From a virus: 48,318 nt of DNA. Positions 47,618-48,318 of this stretch are shown here, piece by piece (the first letter of the stretch is position 1; every line of letters starts with the position of its first letter). The stretch spans positions 1-48,318 of the IMG/VR virus record IMGVR_UViG_3300046492_000289, one strand, 5' to 3'. Position numbers and translations under genes: made by a program. The notes beneath the pieces are model-generated. The model was not told where the DNA came from, ran no database searches, and saw only the letters and a list, made by a program, of their open reading frames with translations.

Positions 47618-47768
47618 CAGCGACTTCCTCTTTTGCTGCCCATCAGGTTCCTCAGATGGGGGATGGCTAGAAGCCAGTATTATGCAGGTCTACCGCTGTG
47701 ATGCCTATACAATCCCGGCTCAAAGCCAGCATGTATTCTCTGGCTAGAGTGAATTCCGTCGCTTGCAA

Positions 47769-47978
47769 TCAATCCGGTGCCATCATCACCGCAAGCGTCA
47801 TCTTGATGAATTCTTCATTCCGGTCGATCGCTTCCAGGGCGCCACGCACGTTCTCGGCAACGTCGGCCGCGCCGCGTTGTTCGACCCAATTGGAAAGCTC
47901 CATGATGGCGGCTTCCAGAGCAAGTTGGTTCTCGTTTATTTTGAAGAGCAGGGAAGGGAGTAGATCTGAGTTCGGCAT
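47769..47978 (-). CDS. small acidic helical protein, 69 aa
   Basis: Starts MPNSDLLPSLLFKINENQLA after GGAGGAAAAACAC, a very good ribosome site. Predicted all-helical and acidic, with QRGAADVAENVRGALEAIDR in the middle. Not recognised. Last gene before the attachment site; right-end genes of this kind are often lysogen-expressed, but that is only a general expectation. Confidence 0.6.
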   Translation of the reverse strand: MPNSDLLPSLLFKINENQLALEAAIMELSNWVEQRGAADVAENVRGALEAIDRNEEFIKMTLAVMMAPD

Positions 47979-48182
47979 GTGTTTTTCCTCCGTGGATTGA
48001 GGAAGCGTAGCACCGCATTCAAAGGATATTTGACGGTCGGCAGAACGCCGTGGGAAGGGAGACTACTGTAGGAATATACAACGCTAAGTTATTGATTCTT
48101 ATAAGGTGATGCAGCGAATTTTTACCCCTCTAAAACAACCTGATTTTCCTTGTATATCAGTCGCTTGCGCGGGTTTCGGGGT

Positions 48183-48231
48183 CACCTTGACATGGTGGGG
48201 GTCGTTGGTTCGAGTCCAATCGCGCCTACCA
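48183..48231 (+). other. attR: 3' fragment of tRNA-Val(GAC)
   Basis: The last 49 bases of a tRNA gene: anticodon arm CACC-TTGACAT-GGTG with anticodon GAC (48189-48191), the T arm GTTGG-TTCGAGT-CCAAT, acceptor 3' strand CGCGCCT and A-CCA. The 5' half (D arm and acceptor 5' strand) is absent upstream, so this is the duplicated end left by prophage integration. Phages commonly integrate in tRNA 3' ends. The intact tRNA and attL should lie to the left of this window. Confidence 0.85.
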
Positions 48232-48260
48232 AACAAAATCCGCTCTGCTGGGCGGTCTAG

Positions 48261-48291
48261 AAGGGCTCACCGAAAGGTGGGCCCTTTTTTG
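48261..48291 (+). terminator. host tRNA operon terminator
   Basis: AAGGGCTCACC (48261-48271) and GGTGGGCCCTT (48276-48286) pair around GAAA with one internal mismatch, then a run of T. It follows the tRNA fragment by 30 bases and is probably host DNA to the right of the prophage. Nothing else is seen to 48318. Confidence 0.85.
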
Positions 48292-48318
48292 TTGTCTGCG
48301 ATTTGCAAAACTTTTGCA

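Noticed and set aside
46995-48050. 12-bp direct repeat GGCAGAACGCCG at 46995-47006 and 48039-48050
   Set aside because: Could be integrase arm sites but is short, only two copies, and chance pairs of this length are expected somewhere in 48 kb.
48183-48231. A complete tRNA gene at the right end
   Set aside because: No D arm or 5' acceptor strand exists upstream of the anticodon arm; only a 3' fragment is present.

Overview
This window is the larger part of an integrated temperate phage (prophage) with a lambda-like layout and a long non-contractile tail. Its right end, with the right attachment site, lies at about 48.18-48.23 kb. The host is most likely a pseudomonad. The evidence is the high GC content, the style of the small phage genes, a 3' fragment of a tRNA-Val(GAC) gene at the right end followed by a bacterial-type terminator, and a LexA-type SOS box near that end. 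This is inference from sequence; no database was searched. No integrase is visible. It is expected to the left of base 1, next to the intact tRNA and attL.

Layout. (1) 1-7.6 kb: leftward early operon, driven from a candidate PL with two repressor operators. It runs through a possible nut site, a small basic ORF, a zinc-ribbon-like protein, an excisionase-type DNA-binding protein, a run of small phage proteins including two tiny membrane proteins, then a coiled-coil protein, a RecT annealase and a YqaJ/lambda-Exo nuclease. A rightward one-gene moron with its own promoter and terminator (4.73-5.16 kb) interrupts it. (2) 7.6-12.1 kb: immunity region. It holds an exported-protein moron, a small membrane protein, a two-gene operon encoding an HTH-ImmA/IrrE metalloprotease plus an unknown partner, an S24-peptidase CI-like repressor, Cro, and a CII-like regulator. 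(3) 12.1-16.9 kb: Bro-N antirepressor, an O-like replication protein containing five iterons (origin), a neighbour of unknown role, NinB, NinG, and an unknown protein in the usual Q position. (4) 16.9-19.4 kb: morons and a holin. (5) 19.4-29.2 kb: terminase, portal, MuF-like protein, scaffold, major capsid, head completion and tail terminator genes. (6) 29.2-43.9 kb: tail tube, G/G-T chaperone with a -1 frameshift site, tape measure, M, L, K, I and J homologues, fibre genes; two lipoprotein morons sit between K and I. (7) 43.9-44.9 kb: SleB-type endolysin and Rz with embedded Rz1. (8) 45.2-48.2 kb: O-antigen-type acyltransferase (probable lysogenic conversion), an SOS-box gene, two small leftward genes, and attR.

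How it works together. The CI-like protein binds matching operators at OL (two sites) and OR (three sites) to silence both early operons. DNA damage would trigger its self-cleavage through the S24 domain. The right operon makes Cro, CII-like protein, antirepressor and replication proteins. The late genes build the particle and lyse the cell. Many late-gene junctions carry a hairpin with a T-run, often next to a strong ribosome binding site, and several cargo genes (morons) sit between such cassettes.

The least explained parts are the HTH-ImmA two-gene operon with its own palindromic operator, a 52-residue extremely acidic ORF between terminators, a perfect 13-bp inverted repeat inside the antirepressor gene with a degenerate second copy after the holin gene, and the PDZ-domain lipoprotein in the tail operon.
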